NCBI GenBank assembly: GCA_035456205.1
Contig: DATIDQ010000067.1
Coordinates: 1-15,179, forward strand
Origin: UBA7239 sp035456205
GTDB lineage: Bacteria > Pseudomonadota > Gammaproteobacteria > Pseudomonadales > UBA7239
DNA: 15,179 nt
Direction: 5' to 3'
The notes beneath the pieces were generated by a model. It saw only the letters and a program-made list of their open reading frames with translations, had not been told where the DNA came from and did not search any database. The first letter of the stretch is position 1. Every line of letters begins with the position of its first letter. A program made the position numbers and the translations under genes. This document shows positions 7,460-13,521 of the stretch, piece after piece.

Positions 7460-8869
7460 CTACTGTTGAGGCGGCTGTAACATCAATTCAGGTTTTACAG
7501 CCGTATCAAATGCTTCTGCCGACATCAAACCCAGCTGTAATACAGCCTGCTTCAATGACAAATTCTTCTCATGCGCCAATTTGGCACTTTGTGCTGCCTT
7601 GTCATAACCGATGACAGGCGTTAAAGCCGTTACCAGCATCAATGATTGCTCAATATAGTATGCAATCTTTTCTTCGTTGACCCGTATACCTTGCACACAA
7701 TGTTCGGTAAAACTGTTTATAACATCTGCCAGCAATGTAATGGACTCGAATACATTGCGAAAAATTAACGGCTTGTACACATTCAATTCAAATTGTCCCT
7801 GACTATTGGCAAAGCCCACCGCCGTATCATTTCCCATCACCTGAATAGCCACCATGGTTAACGCTTCTATCTGGGTAGGATTCACTTTGCCTGGCATGAT
7901 AGAGCTACCCGGTTCATTTTCCGGCAAATAAATTTCAGCCAGGCCACAACGCGGCCCGCTACCCATCAACCGCAAATCATTGGCTATCTTAAATAGCGCC
8001 GTCGCCAACAAGCGTACACGGCTGTGTAAATCCGTCAGCGCCTCATGGCCTGCTAATGCCATAAATTTATTATCAGCACTGAAAAAATCGATGCCCACTG
8101 ATTTGGAAATATATTTTGTTATCGTTTCTGCCCAGCACGGCGGCGTATTCAAACCAGTGCCGACAGCACTGCCACCAATAGCGAGCACCAATACACCTTG
8201 TAATCCAGCAACAATCTGTTCACGCGCGTAACTGATTTGCTGTTGATAGCCGCTGAATTCCTGCCCCAATGTTACGGGTGTGGCATCCATCATATGAGTG
8301 CGTCCACTCTTGATACTATCGAAGAACTCCTGAATCTTCTGGGTTAATACATTTAGTAAGTAATCGATAGCCGGCAATAATTGCTGCTGCACCGCTTGCG
8401 CCATCGTAATATGCATCACCGTGGGGAAAACATCGTTGGATGACTGCGACATATTGACGTGATCATTGGGATGAACCGGTGATTTCTCACCGCGTGATTT
8501 ACCAACCAGTTCATTAGCGCGATTGGCAATCACCTCATTCAGGTTCATATTCGTTTGCGTGCCACTGCCGGTTTGCCAGATCACCAGAGGAAATTGATCG
8601 TTGTGCTGCCCAAGAATAATTTCATCACAAGCTTGCACGATCAGTGCACATAGATCATGCGGCAATTTATCTAATTCCTGATTGGCCAGCGCTGCTGCTT
8701 TTTTTACTTGTGCGAAAGTATGGATAAACGCCAACGGAAATTGTTGTGCCCCACTCAACTGCAAGCCGATGCGAAAGTTTTGCAGCGAACGCTGGGTTTG
8801 TGCACCCCACAAGGCAGCATCAGGCACATCAATGCTGCCCATACTGTCGGTCTCTTTACGTGTTTTCAT
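7460..8869 (-). CDS. fumC: Class II fumarate hydratase
   Basis: Interconverts fumarate and malate in the TCA cycle; class II fumarases are iron-free homotetramers. The 469-residue length is standard. The fumarase/aspartase signature GSSIMPGKVNP (321-331) holds the catalytic serine loop. H192 in GRTHMMDATP corresponds to E. coli H188. TGSGTQTNMN (100-109) and SQSSNDVFP (141-149) form the rest of the substrate pocket. The C-terminal ESLMLVTALTPVIGYDKAA-type segment is also conserved, here with QSLMLVTAL. It differs from argininosuccinate lyase and aspartase by the match around TGSGTQTN and PRCGLAEI. The ATG is preceded by GGAGG at 6 bases and overlaps the stop of the upstream SGNH hydrolase gene as ATGA, so the two are probably co-translated. 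Confidence 0.95.
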   Translation of the reverse strand: MKTRKETDSMGSIDVPDAALWGAQTQRSLQNFRIGLQLSGAQQFPLAFIHTFAQVKKAAALANQELDKLPHDLCALIVQACDEIILGQHNDQFPLVIWQTGSGTQTNMNLNEVIANRANELVGKSRGEKSPVHPNDHVNMSQSSNDVFPTVMHITMAQAVQQQLLPAIDYLLNVLTQKIQEFFDSIKSGRTHMMDATPVTLGQEFSGYQQQISYAREQIVAGLQGVLVLAIGGSAVGTGLNTPPCWAETITKYISKSVGIDFFSADNKFMALAGHEALTDLHSRVRLLATALFKIANDLRLMGSGPRCGLAEIYLPENEPGSSIMPGKVNPTQIEALTMVAIQVMGNDTAVGFANSQGQFELNVYKPLIFRNVFESITLLADVINSFTEHCVQGIRVNEEKIAYYIEQSLMLVTALTPVIGYDKAAQSAKLAHEKNLSLKQAVLQLGLMSAEAFDTAVKPELMLQPPQQ

Positions 8870-9597
8870 GGTGAACCTCCCGCATGGCGCATCGCTTCAA
8901 TCCATAACTGGTATCCCTTCGGGGACAAGTGAATCTGATCAGGCATCAGCACTCCCTGTGTAGGCTTGCCGTCAGTGGATAGCGCTTCATAGGCATCCAC
9001 AAAATGGCAACGTTTATCTGCCTCACAAACAGTCTGTGCAATAGCGCCTACATCGCGCACGGTTTTATCACTGATCGTTCTGCCATTGATCACCACATCA
9101 CCCACCGGCGGAATACTGTTCATTACTACATCAACATTAGCAGGAATTTTCGTAAGGATAGCTTGATAGCGGGATTGAATATCGGCTTCACGGCCCTCCA
9201 GCACATCATTGGTTCCCACCATGACAAATACTCGACCGGCCCGTGCAATAGACTGGTAAATATCCATAGATTTCATGAGTTGATCTGACCGCTGCCATGA
9301 AATGCCATAGTTAACTGAATAAGGGGCAACAGCAGCGGTTGCGAGCGCCATCGTAATACTGTCGCCGAGAAAGATTGTCGCCCCCGCCGGCACGGATGCA
9401 TCCATCCATGCGTGTACGCCTCGCATCATTGGAATGAAAGGTATTTCTTCCGGCGGTTGTTGCACATCGCGAGCCATGCCGAGCCAGGCAACGGTGCGAG
9501 GCACTATGTCAGAGCTGACTAGCGCAGCAATCAACAAGACATGGACTGCAATCAAGTAGACTACAATAATCGCTGTCCTGGGGTTTTTGCTTTTCAT
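8866..9597 (-). CDS. Membrane-anchored SGNH/GDSL-family hydrolase
   Basis: A predicted esterase or deacetylase of the SGNH fold; substrate unknown. The 243-residue protein has an uncleaved-looking N-terminal hydrophobic segment (about 9-28), so the enzyme domain should face the periplasm. All four blocks are visible: nucleophile S80 in IFLGDSITMA, the oxyanion glycine near G98 in NYGISW, N130 in GTND, and D220/H223 in DQIHLSPKGY. The ATG at 9597 is chosen because GGAGG precedes it by 4 bases and the membrane segment then starts normally; 11 more codons are open upstream. It is co-directional with fumC, overlapping it by four bases, and diverges from a glutathione S-transferase gene with 52 bases between. 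It could act on acylated glycans or lipids, but nothing in the sequence decides this. Confidence 0.85.
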   Translation of the reverse strand: MKSKNPRTAIIVVYLIAVHVLLIAALVSSDIVPRTVAWLGMARDVQQPPEEIPFIPMMRGVHAWMDASVPAGATIFLGDSITMALATAAVAPYSVNYGISWQRSDQLMKSMDIYQSIARAGRVFVMVGTNDVLEGREADIQSRYQAILTKIPANVDVVMNSIPPVGDVVINGRTISDKTVRDVGAIAQTVCEADKRCHFVDAYEALSTDGKPTQGVLMPDQIHLSPKGYQLWIEAMRHAGGSP

Positions 9598-9649
9598 TTT
9601 TCCTCCATTAGGGGAGCGACGACCCAGCAATAAAGATGAGGGAATAACA

Positions 9650-10312
9650 ATGTCACTGACGCTGTATTACCACCCACTGTCATCATACTGCCACAAAGTA
9701 CTCATTGCCTTGTACGAGCATCATGTCACTTTCGAAAAGCGTCTGATTGACCTTAGAAGCGATGAAGAAAGAAAAGAACTTCAGAATGTATGGCCAATCG
9801 GAAAGTTTCCTGTCATACGTGACCATGCACGCAATCGCGACCTGCCAGAAGCGACAATTATTATCGAATATCTCGATCATTTTTTTGCTGGCAAAATCCC
9901 GTTGATCCCCACCGATTGGGACAGCGCGTTGGAAGTGCGTCTGTGGGATCGGATTTTTGATAATTATTTTCAAAGCCCCATGCAACAAATTGTCGGGGAT
10001 CGTATACACGGAACCAATGGCGATTTGACGAGAGAGAAGGCTACGCTGGATACCGCGTATAAATTGCTTGATAACCATATGGCATCAAAAACATGGGTCG
10101 CCAGCAAGGATTTCAGTATGGCGGATTGCGCCGCTGTGCCGGCGTTGTTTTATGCCGGTATGGTTCATCCATTTCCTGATCAGTTAACTAATCTGAAAGC
10201 ATATTTTGATCGGCTGGTTGAAAGACCTTCGGTAAAACGCGTGCTGGAAGAAGCTAAGCCTTACTTTCAATTTTTTCCATTTGCAGAAAAGATCCCCAAG
10301 CGATTTCTGTAA
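9650..10312 (+). CDS. Glutathione S-transferase family protein
   Basis: A cytosolic glutathione S-transferase-like protein of 220 residues; physiological substrate unknown. The N-terminal thioredoxin-fold domain (about 1-80) begins LTLYYHPLSSYCHKV, with S11/S12 and C14 at the place of the catalytic serine or cysteine. It continues with GKFPVI (cis-proline loop) and EATIIIEYL, the glutathione-contacting acidic/Thr turn. The helical C-terminal domain (about 90-215) contains the fold-stabilising SMADCAAVPAL aspartate. ATG 9650 has GAGGG 7 bases upstream; longer readings from 9587 have no such site. It is unlike the second transferase at 12542-13195, so the two are not a recent duplication. Confidence 0.88.
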   Translation: MSLTLYYHPLSSYCHKVLIALYEHHVTFEKRLIDLRSDEERKELQNVWPIGKFPVIRDHARNRDLPEATIIIEYLDHFFAGKIPLIPTDWDSALEVRLWDRIFDNYFQSPMQQIVGDRIHGTNGDLTREKATLDTAYKLLDNHMASKTWVASKDFSMADCAAVPALFYAGMVHPFPDQLTNLKAYFDRLVERPSVKRVLEEAKPYFQFFPFAEKIPKRFL

Positions 10313-10354
10313 TGCTCTACAATATTGCAGTTATGTTTCTGTCAGATAAAACTA

Positions 10355-10385
10355 AAAAACGTCGCGTGATATTTCTTACGTTTTT
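10355..10385. terminator. Possible bidirectional terminator
   Basis: AAAAACGT (10355-10362) and ACGTTTTT (10378-10385) form an 8-base-pair inverted repeat with a 15-base loop between the convergent ends of the glutathione S-transferase gene and the 88-residue gene. The arms are mostly A-T, so either strand ends in a T run, but the stem is weak and the loop long. Confidence 0.35.
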
Positions 10386-10650
10386 AATAATCGATTGGCG
10401 AGCAGTCATCTGACTCACTATGAAAGTCGTCTGGAGCACATTTGGCTCTCGCCCCATACTTTTTACAAAACTCCGGCACATGATCTGCACCATCCATCAC
10501 CAATACTTTGATGCCTGAGCTTAACCAGCTCTCAACATTTCTCCCTGCTGTGATGATATCTGTCGGTTCGCTCACTTTAATCACTGACTGCGTCTTTCCA
10601 CAGCGGGGACACAGCGCCACAACATGCATGATTGTATTTAGCTCTGACAT
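10384..10650 (-). CDS. Hypothetical small protein with a CPRC motif
   Basis: An 88-residue protein that I do not recognise. It contains CPRCGKTQ (14-21), the look of a zinc knuckle. The other cysteines are further on (in EFCKKYGARAKC and DDCSPIDY) and do not form a clear second CxxC. The C-terminus is acidic and the centre (VESWLSSGIKVLVMDGAD) could be an alpha/beta unit. TGGAG lies 5 bases before the ATG, which supports translation. It converges with the glutathione S-transferase gene and stands alone. It could be a redox or metal-binding protein, but no function is assigned. Confidence 0.55.
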   Translation of the reverse strand: MSELNTIMHVVALCPRCGKTQSVIKVSEPTDIITAGRNVESWLSSGIKVLVMDGADHVPEFCKKYGARAKCAPDDFHSESDDCSPIDY

Positions 10651-10700
10651 ACATACTCCATTCCTGTCGAGTATCGTTATCTTTTTCCAGAGTCACACGA

Positions 10701-10848
10701 TGCGGATTGGCATCATGGAGGCGGTGGGTAATATATAAAAATCCGCACCCTACCCGGCCAATACCAGATGACCCTGATACTCATTGTAATACCCGCCTAT
10801 GACGGGTATTGCGGCCAATACTGGCCGACTTCTCGAAGAGTCATCTGG
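10701..10848. repeat. Cluster of short direct and inverted repeats
   Basis: Several exact short repeats lie within 150 bases: TGCGGATT / AATCCGCA (10701-10708, 10740-10747); AATACCCG / CGGGTATT (10788-10795, 10803-10810, 7-base loop); the direct repeat CGGCCAATAC (10755-10764, 10812-10821); CCAGATGAC / GTCATCTGG (10764-10772, 10840-10848); and the palindrome CGGCCAATACTGGCCG (10812-10827). The right part overlaps the 3' end of the 67-residue gene. They may be terminator or operator structures or remains of a REP-like element. I cannot tell which. Confidence 0.6.
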
Positions 10849-11000
10849 CCGTGCACACTCTGCAGTATAGCCTCCAGCATTTGCAGCTCTTCCACATACT
10901 GGCGTACCTGCCGCAATAGCACCTGCGTTTTTTCGTCATCCTGAGGGTGAGGTGAGTGTATGTGATCCTGTACTTCATTGATCAAATCAGAGCAGTTCAT
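10797..11000 (-). CDS. Hypothetical 67-residue protein
   Basis: An unrecognised small acidic, probably helical protein (MNCSDLINEVQDHI...), with a leucine- and glutamine-rich stretch (about 27-50) that could form a coiled coil or helical hairpin. A GGTGG sequence lies 5 bases before the ATG and is only a fair ribosome binding site. Its 3' third overlaps the palindromic repeat cluster, which raises the chance that it is not a real gene. No promoter or partner could be assigned. Confidence 0.4.
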   Translation of the reverse strand: MNCSDLINEVQDHIHSPHPQDDEKTQVLLRQVRQYVEELQMLEAILQSVHGQMTLREVGQYWPQYPS

Positions 11001-11236
11001 AGTGCCACCAGCGATACATATCGCATGATTCAGTGACTCTCTGATCCTACTGCTGAAGCATTCAGTTTGCTATAAGAAATAGCTGCACCTGCGTTGCGAT
11101 ATTGCTTCCCCAATACTCAGAACATGCATCAACAATGCCAGTCTGAAAAATTTAAAAAATCCACGATCTGCTACCACGTAAACATGCAAAGTGATACTTA
11201 TACTCATGCTTCCGCTAACAACGGGGAGGCTGCTAT
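11001..11236. other. Divergent intergenic region
   Basis: About 236 bases between two divergent small genes. A TATACT box at 11199-11204 could be the -10 element for the gene starting at 11237, but no good -35 was found. AACATGCA occurs twice. I see no RNA gene or open coding region. Confidence 0.4.
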
Positions 11237-11473
11237 ATGAGTGACCGCATCAGTCAACTGAACCGGCTCATCTATCAGGACATCTGGGATATAGAAGAGG
11301 GAGAGACACTATTTCTGGCCTACTCTACGTACTCCGAGGAAGAAGTGGAAGCGCAGTTAAGGCACTTGGCTAGCATAGGGGTCATCCGGGTTATTGAGTA
11401 CATGGATCAAAGCTTTGTCACTGCCCTCACCAAAGAAGGTCGTGATTTCTTTGACTCCATCCCTACTGAATAG
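11237..11473 (+). CDS. Small protein, possible winged-helix fold
   Basis: A 78-residue protein of unknown function with a very strong ribosome binding site, GGGGAGG 7 bases before the ATG. The first half is acidic. From about residue 33 the pattern EEEVEAQLRHLASIGVIRVI, a turn, then FVTALTKEGRDFFDSI looks like a winged-helix domain: recognition-type helix, a beta wing, and the LTKEGRDFF ending seen in many small DNA-binding or YjcQ-like proteins. This assignment rests on pattern only. It stands alone, with a TATACT -10-like box upstream. It could be a regulator or an orphan of an old mobile element. Confidence 0.65.
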   Translation: MSDRISQLNRLIYQDIWDIEEGETLFLAYSTYSEEEVEAQLRHLASIGVIRVIEYMDQSFVTALTKEGRDFFDSIPTE

Positions 11474-11775
11474 CACCTTGTGGGCATCACAGGCTTTGTA
11501 CGCAAGCCAATCAAGTAAACGTGCCAACGGCAACATATCCCGTACCAGCGTATATTTCTGCAGTTTTAATGCCATTCTCAACGCATCACTTATTACACAA
11601 AAGTGGATCAAGTGGAGTATTTAATTAAAAATAGTTTAAAGCCGTGAAGAACATAATCTAAAAAACATTCATTAATATCTTCATTCTATCAATTTGCCTT
11701 ACGAAACCTCAGGTTTTTCTGCAGATACTTTTTCATGCATAAATTTATCCTGCAGATTTCGTTACCGATCCTACT
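11474..11775. other. Gene-poor, AT-rich stretch
   Basis: About 300 bases without a convincing gene. Open frames occur on both strands (for example 11357-11611 minus, TTG start), but they lack ribosome binding sites and partly lie antisense to the gene at 11237. GGCTT/AAGCC (11492-11508) makes a small hairpin without a T run. The AT-rich right half has a direct repeat CTGCAGAT at 11719-11726 and 11750-11757. It may hold decayed sequence. Confidence 0.45.
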
Positions 11776-12492
11776 CTATGAATACATACCGGCAATCCCG
11801 TCAGCAAGCTGTTCGGGCATTGAAAAAAATGGTGAATGATCGCTTGGCAAGCTGATCAATTTATCAAACTTCATTAAATCAACCATTCCTCTTTGATGCT
11901 CGATAAAAATTGCATTGTCTTCTGTACACTCGATGAAATGTTTGGCTACGGTTCCAAGCCTATCAGCGCTCCAGTCGATTCTGGACATTGTGGGCCTCAA
12001 AGGCTGTGGGCATAAAAAAGTAACGGCTTCCCGCTGCACTTCCTCGCTACATTTTCCATAGAAGACATCTTTTGCTTTTTCTTTATCAATATAACCAAAG
12101 CCATTTATAGATGGTGTAATTGCCGCATGTACATTCTTGCAAGGAAATTTTCTCTGAATATTCATAAGAGAAGACTTGCGAATTCCCGGAATGTACGCGG
12201 TCAAGTAAATCAAGCTATCGAAAATTTCTGGCTTCATTTCTGCTGCAGCAGAAATAACGAATCCGCCCATAGAGTGGCCAAGGGCTATACATGGCGAACC
12301 TATTGATCCAACCTTTTGGCAAACATACTGCGCATAGGTTGACATGCTTATTAAATAGGGATTTCTCCTATTGGTTCCGTGACCTGGCAATGTCAGCGTA
12401 TGAACCTTAAATCCCCGTTGTACGAGTAAAGGAGCCAGTGATTGCCAGCAGCGTTCATCGTGAAATGAACCATGTACGAGAAGAATATTCAT
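11776..12492 (-). CDS. Alpha/beta hydrolase (methylesterase/hydroxynitrile lyase-like family)
   Basis: A soluble serine hydrolase of 238 residues; substrate unknown. It opens NILLVHGSFHDERCWQSLAP, the oxyanion-loop pattern HGxxHxxxCW typical of the salicylate-methylesterase and hydroxynitrile-lyase-like branch. The nucleophile elbow is GHSMGG with S74, the charge-relay aspartate is probably D192 (ECTEDNAI), and the histidine is H219 (LPSDHSPFF). There is no signal peptide. The ATG at 12492 has only a weak AGG upstream. The gene is AT-rich and uses codons such as ATT, AAA and AAT more than its neighbours, which suggests transfer. It follows the glutathione S-transferase gene by 49 bases on the same strand, so co-transcription is plausible. 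Confidence 0.82.
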   Translation of the reverse strand: MNILLVHGSFHDERCWQSLAPLLVQRGFKVHTLTLPGHGTNRRNPYLISMSTYAQYVCQKVGSIGSPCIALGHSMGGFVISAAAEMKPEIFDSLIYLTAYIPGIRKSSLMNIQRKFPCKNVHAAITPSINGFGYIDKEKAKDVFYGKCSEEVQREAVTFLCPQPLRPTMSRIDWSADRLGTVAKHFIECTEDNAIFIEHQRGMVDLMKFDKLISLPSDHSPFFSMPEQLADGIAGMYS

Positions 12493-12541
12493 CAAATACC
12501 TAGCGCTAATTTATGGAGAGCTAAGGGGCAGACGCAGCTTT

Positions 12542-13195
12542 TTACGATTTCCCCAAAACTGCAAATATGCTTCCTTGTGGTGTTTTTGCCATAGCACGAG
12601 CATAAGATGGTCTAGCTTTGATAGCGCTGTACCATTTGTTGATCTGTGGATAAGCACTCAAATCTACGCTGGTGTATTCAGCAATCTCCAACAGGCTGAA
12701 ACCGATAGTGTCAGCAAGGGTGATATTGTCGCCAGTGATAAACGCATGTTTGCTTAACGCTTGCTCCAGCACGGGTAATTGTTGCTTGAGAAAATCTCCC
12801 GCTTCTTTTAACGCGGTTTCACTGGGTTCTTGCCCTTTCATCAAAACAGGCTTTACCAGCTCTTCAAAAAAATACACTGTCAGCCAGCGACCAATGTGAT
12901 AACCGATCATATCTATCCATTCATTGATATGCGCGTGTTCTTCAGGACTGTTGCCGTAGAGTTTGTTGCCATTCAGCTCTGCCATCAGTCGGCAGATAGA
13001 ATTACTTTCAAAATAATGCTGCCCGTTAAGCTCGACAACAGGCACTTTACCCATTGGGTGTCTAGCAAGATGTTCTGGCGTTTTATGCTCCCGCTTCATC
13101 GCATCGAGCAAGTGCAGTTGGTAAGGCATTCCTAACTCTTCTGCGGTCAGTAGGATCTTGGTGAGATTAAAGGTGGGGAAGCTGTAAATATTCAT
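12542..13195 (-). CDS. Glutathione S-transferase family protein
   Basis: A 217-residue cytosolic glutathione S-transferase; substrate unknown. The N-terminal thioredoxin-fold domain starts MNIYSFPTFNLTKILLTAEEL and includes HPMGKVPVVEL with the cis-proline, followed by FESNSICRLMAEL, where the E-S pair binds the glutathione gamma-glutamyl group. The C-terminal helical domain has the N-capping motif ITLADTIGFSLLEI. The pattern resembles theta/phi-like bacterial forms. GGAG lies 7 bases before the ATG. It is followed by an alpha/beta hydrolase gene 49 bases on. The pairing hints at detoxification or modification of one compound, but this is inference. A TTGACC box (13266-13271) lies upstream without a good -10. 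Confidence 0.88.
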   Translation of the reverse strand: MNIYSFPTFNLTKILLTAEELGMPYQLHLLDAMKREHKTPEHLARHPMGKVPVVELNGQHYFESNSICRLMAELNGNKLYGNSPEEHAHINEWIDMIGYHIGRWLTVYFFEELVKPVLMKGQEPSETALKEAGDFLKQQLPVLEQALSKHAFITGDNITLADTIGFSLLEIAEYTSVDLSAYPQINKWYSAIKARPSYARAMAKTPQGSIFAVLGKS

Positions 13196-13347
13196 CCGAT
13201 TTCTCCATTTAGGGCTGTGATACCAGACTGCATCCCATTTTCAAACTTGCCTATCCGATGCATACGGTCAATGGGTGATATTTGTTGGTTAGCCAGAGTG
13301 TCCAAGCTTTCAGGCTAGGAACAAGAGATTATCTCGGTAACGGGTAT

Positions 13348-13378
13348 AAAAAAGCGGTTGGCTCGACGCTAACCGCTT
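13348..13378 (-). terminator. Rho-independent terminator of the rpoD-tRNA-Ile unit
   Basis: On the minus strand AAGCGGTT (from 13378) pairs perfectly with AACCGCTT (ending at 13352). Three more pairs extend the stem, one of them G-U, and leave a 5-base loop. The stem is followed by six T residues down to 13348. It is correctly placed and oriented to end transcripts coming from rpoD and the tRNA. Confidence 0.8.
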
Positions 13379-13387
13379 GATTTTAGT

Positions 13388-13401
13388 GCCCTGTAGGACT
13401 T
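13388..13401 (-). repeat. 14-base copy of the tRNA-Ile 3' region
   Basis: AAGTCCTACAGGGC (minus strand) is an exact copy of the T-arm/acceptor part of the adjacent tRNA at 13433-13446, offset by 45 bases. Such partial copies of tRNA 3' ends are typical attachment-site scars left by integrating elements. It could also be a relic of a second tRNA. No integrase gene is in the window. Confidence 0.6.
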
Positions 13402-13426
13402 TCTGGGATGGGTCTGGATTATAAGA

Positions 13427-13503
13427 TGGTGGGCCCTGTAGGACTTGAACCTACGACCAATCGATTATGAGTCGATTGCTCTAACCAACTGAGCTAAGGG
13501 CCC
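13427..13503 (-). tRNA. tRNA-Ile2 (CAT anticodon, lysidine type)
   Basis: A complete 77-base cloverleaf with encoded CCA. The acceptor stem GGGCCCT/AGGGCCC, D stem GCTC/GAGC, anticodon stem ATCGA/TCGAT and T stem GTAGG/CCTAC are all perfectly paired. The loop CTCATAA gives anticodon CAT (13467-13469). The body (TTAGCTCAG, GACTCATAATCG, TTGGTCG, GGTTCAAGTCC) resembles E. coli ileX rather than elongator or initiator tRNA-Met, and ileX also lies near rpoD in E. coli. The C34 would then be changed to lysidine by TilS so that the tRNA reads AUA as isoleucine. It begins 18 bases after the rpoD stop with no intervening terminator, so it is probably cut out of the rpoD transcript. Confidence 0.92.
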
Positions 13504-13521
13504 GAAGCTTTTAAACAGACA

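Noticed and set aside
11357..11611. 84-codon minus-strand frame beginning with TTG
   Set aside because: It has no ribosome binding site and a rare start codon, and nearly half of it is antisense to the better-supported gene at 11237-11473.
9650..13195. The two glutathione S-transferases as a tandem duplication
   Set aside because: Their sequences differ throughout, including the active-site segments, and they lie on opposite strands.
13427..13503. Calling the CAT-anticodon tRNA a methionine tRNA
   Set aside because: The stems and loops outside the anticodon match E. coli ileX more closely than its elongator or initiator tRNA-Met, and ileX is likewise near rpoD.
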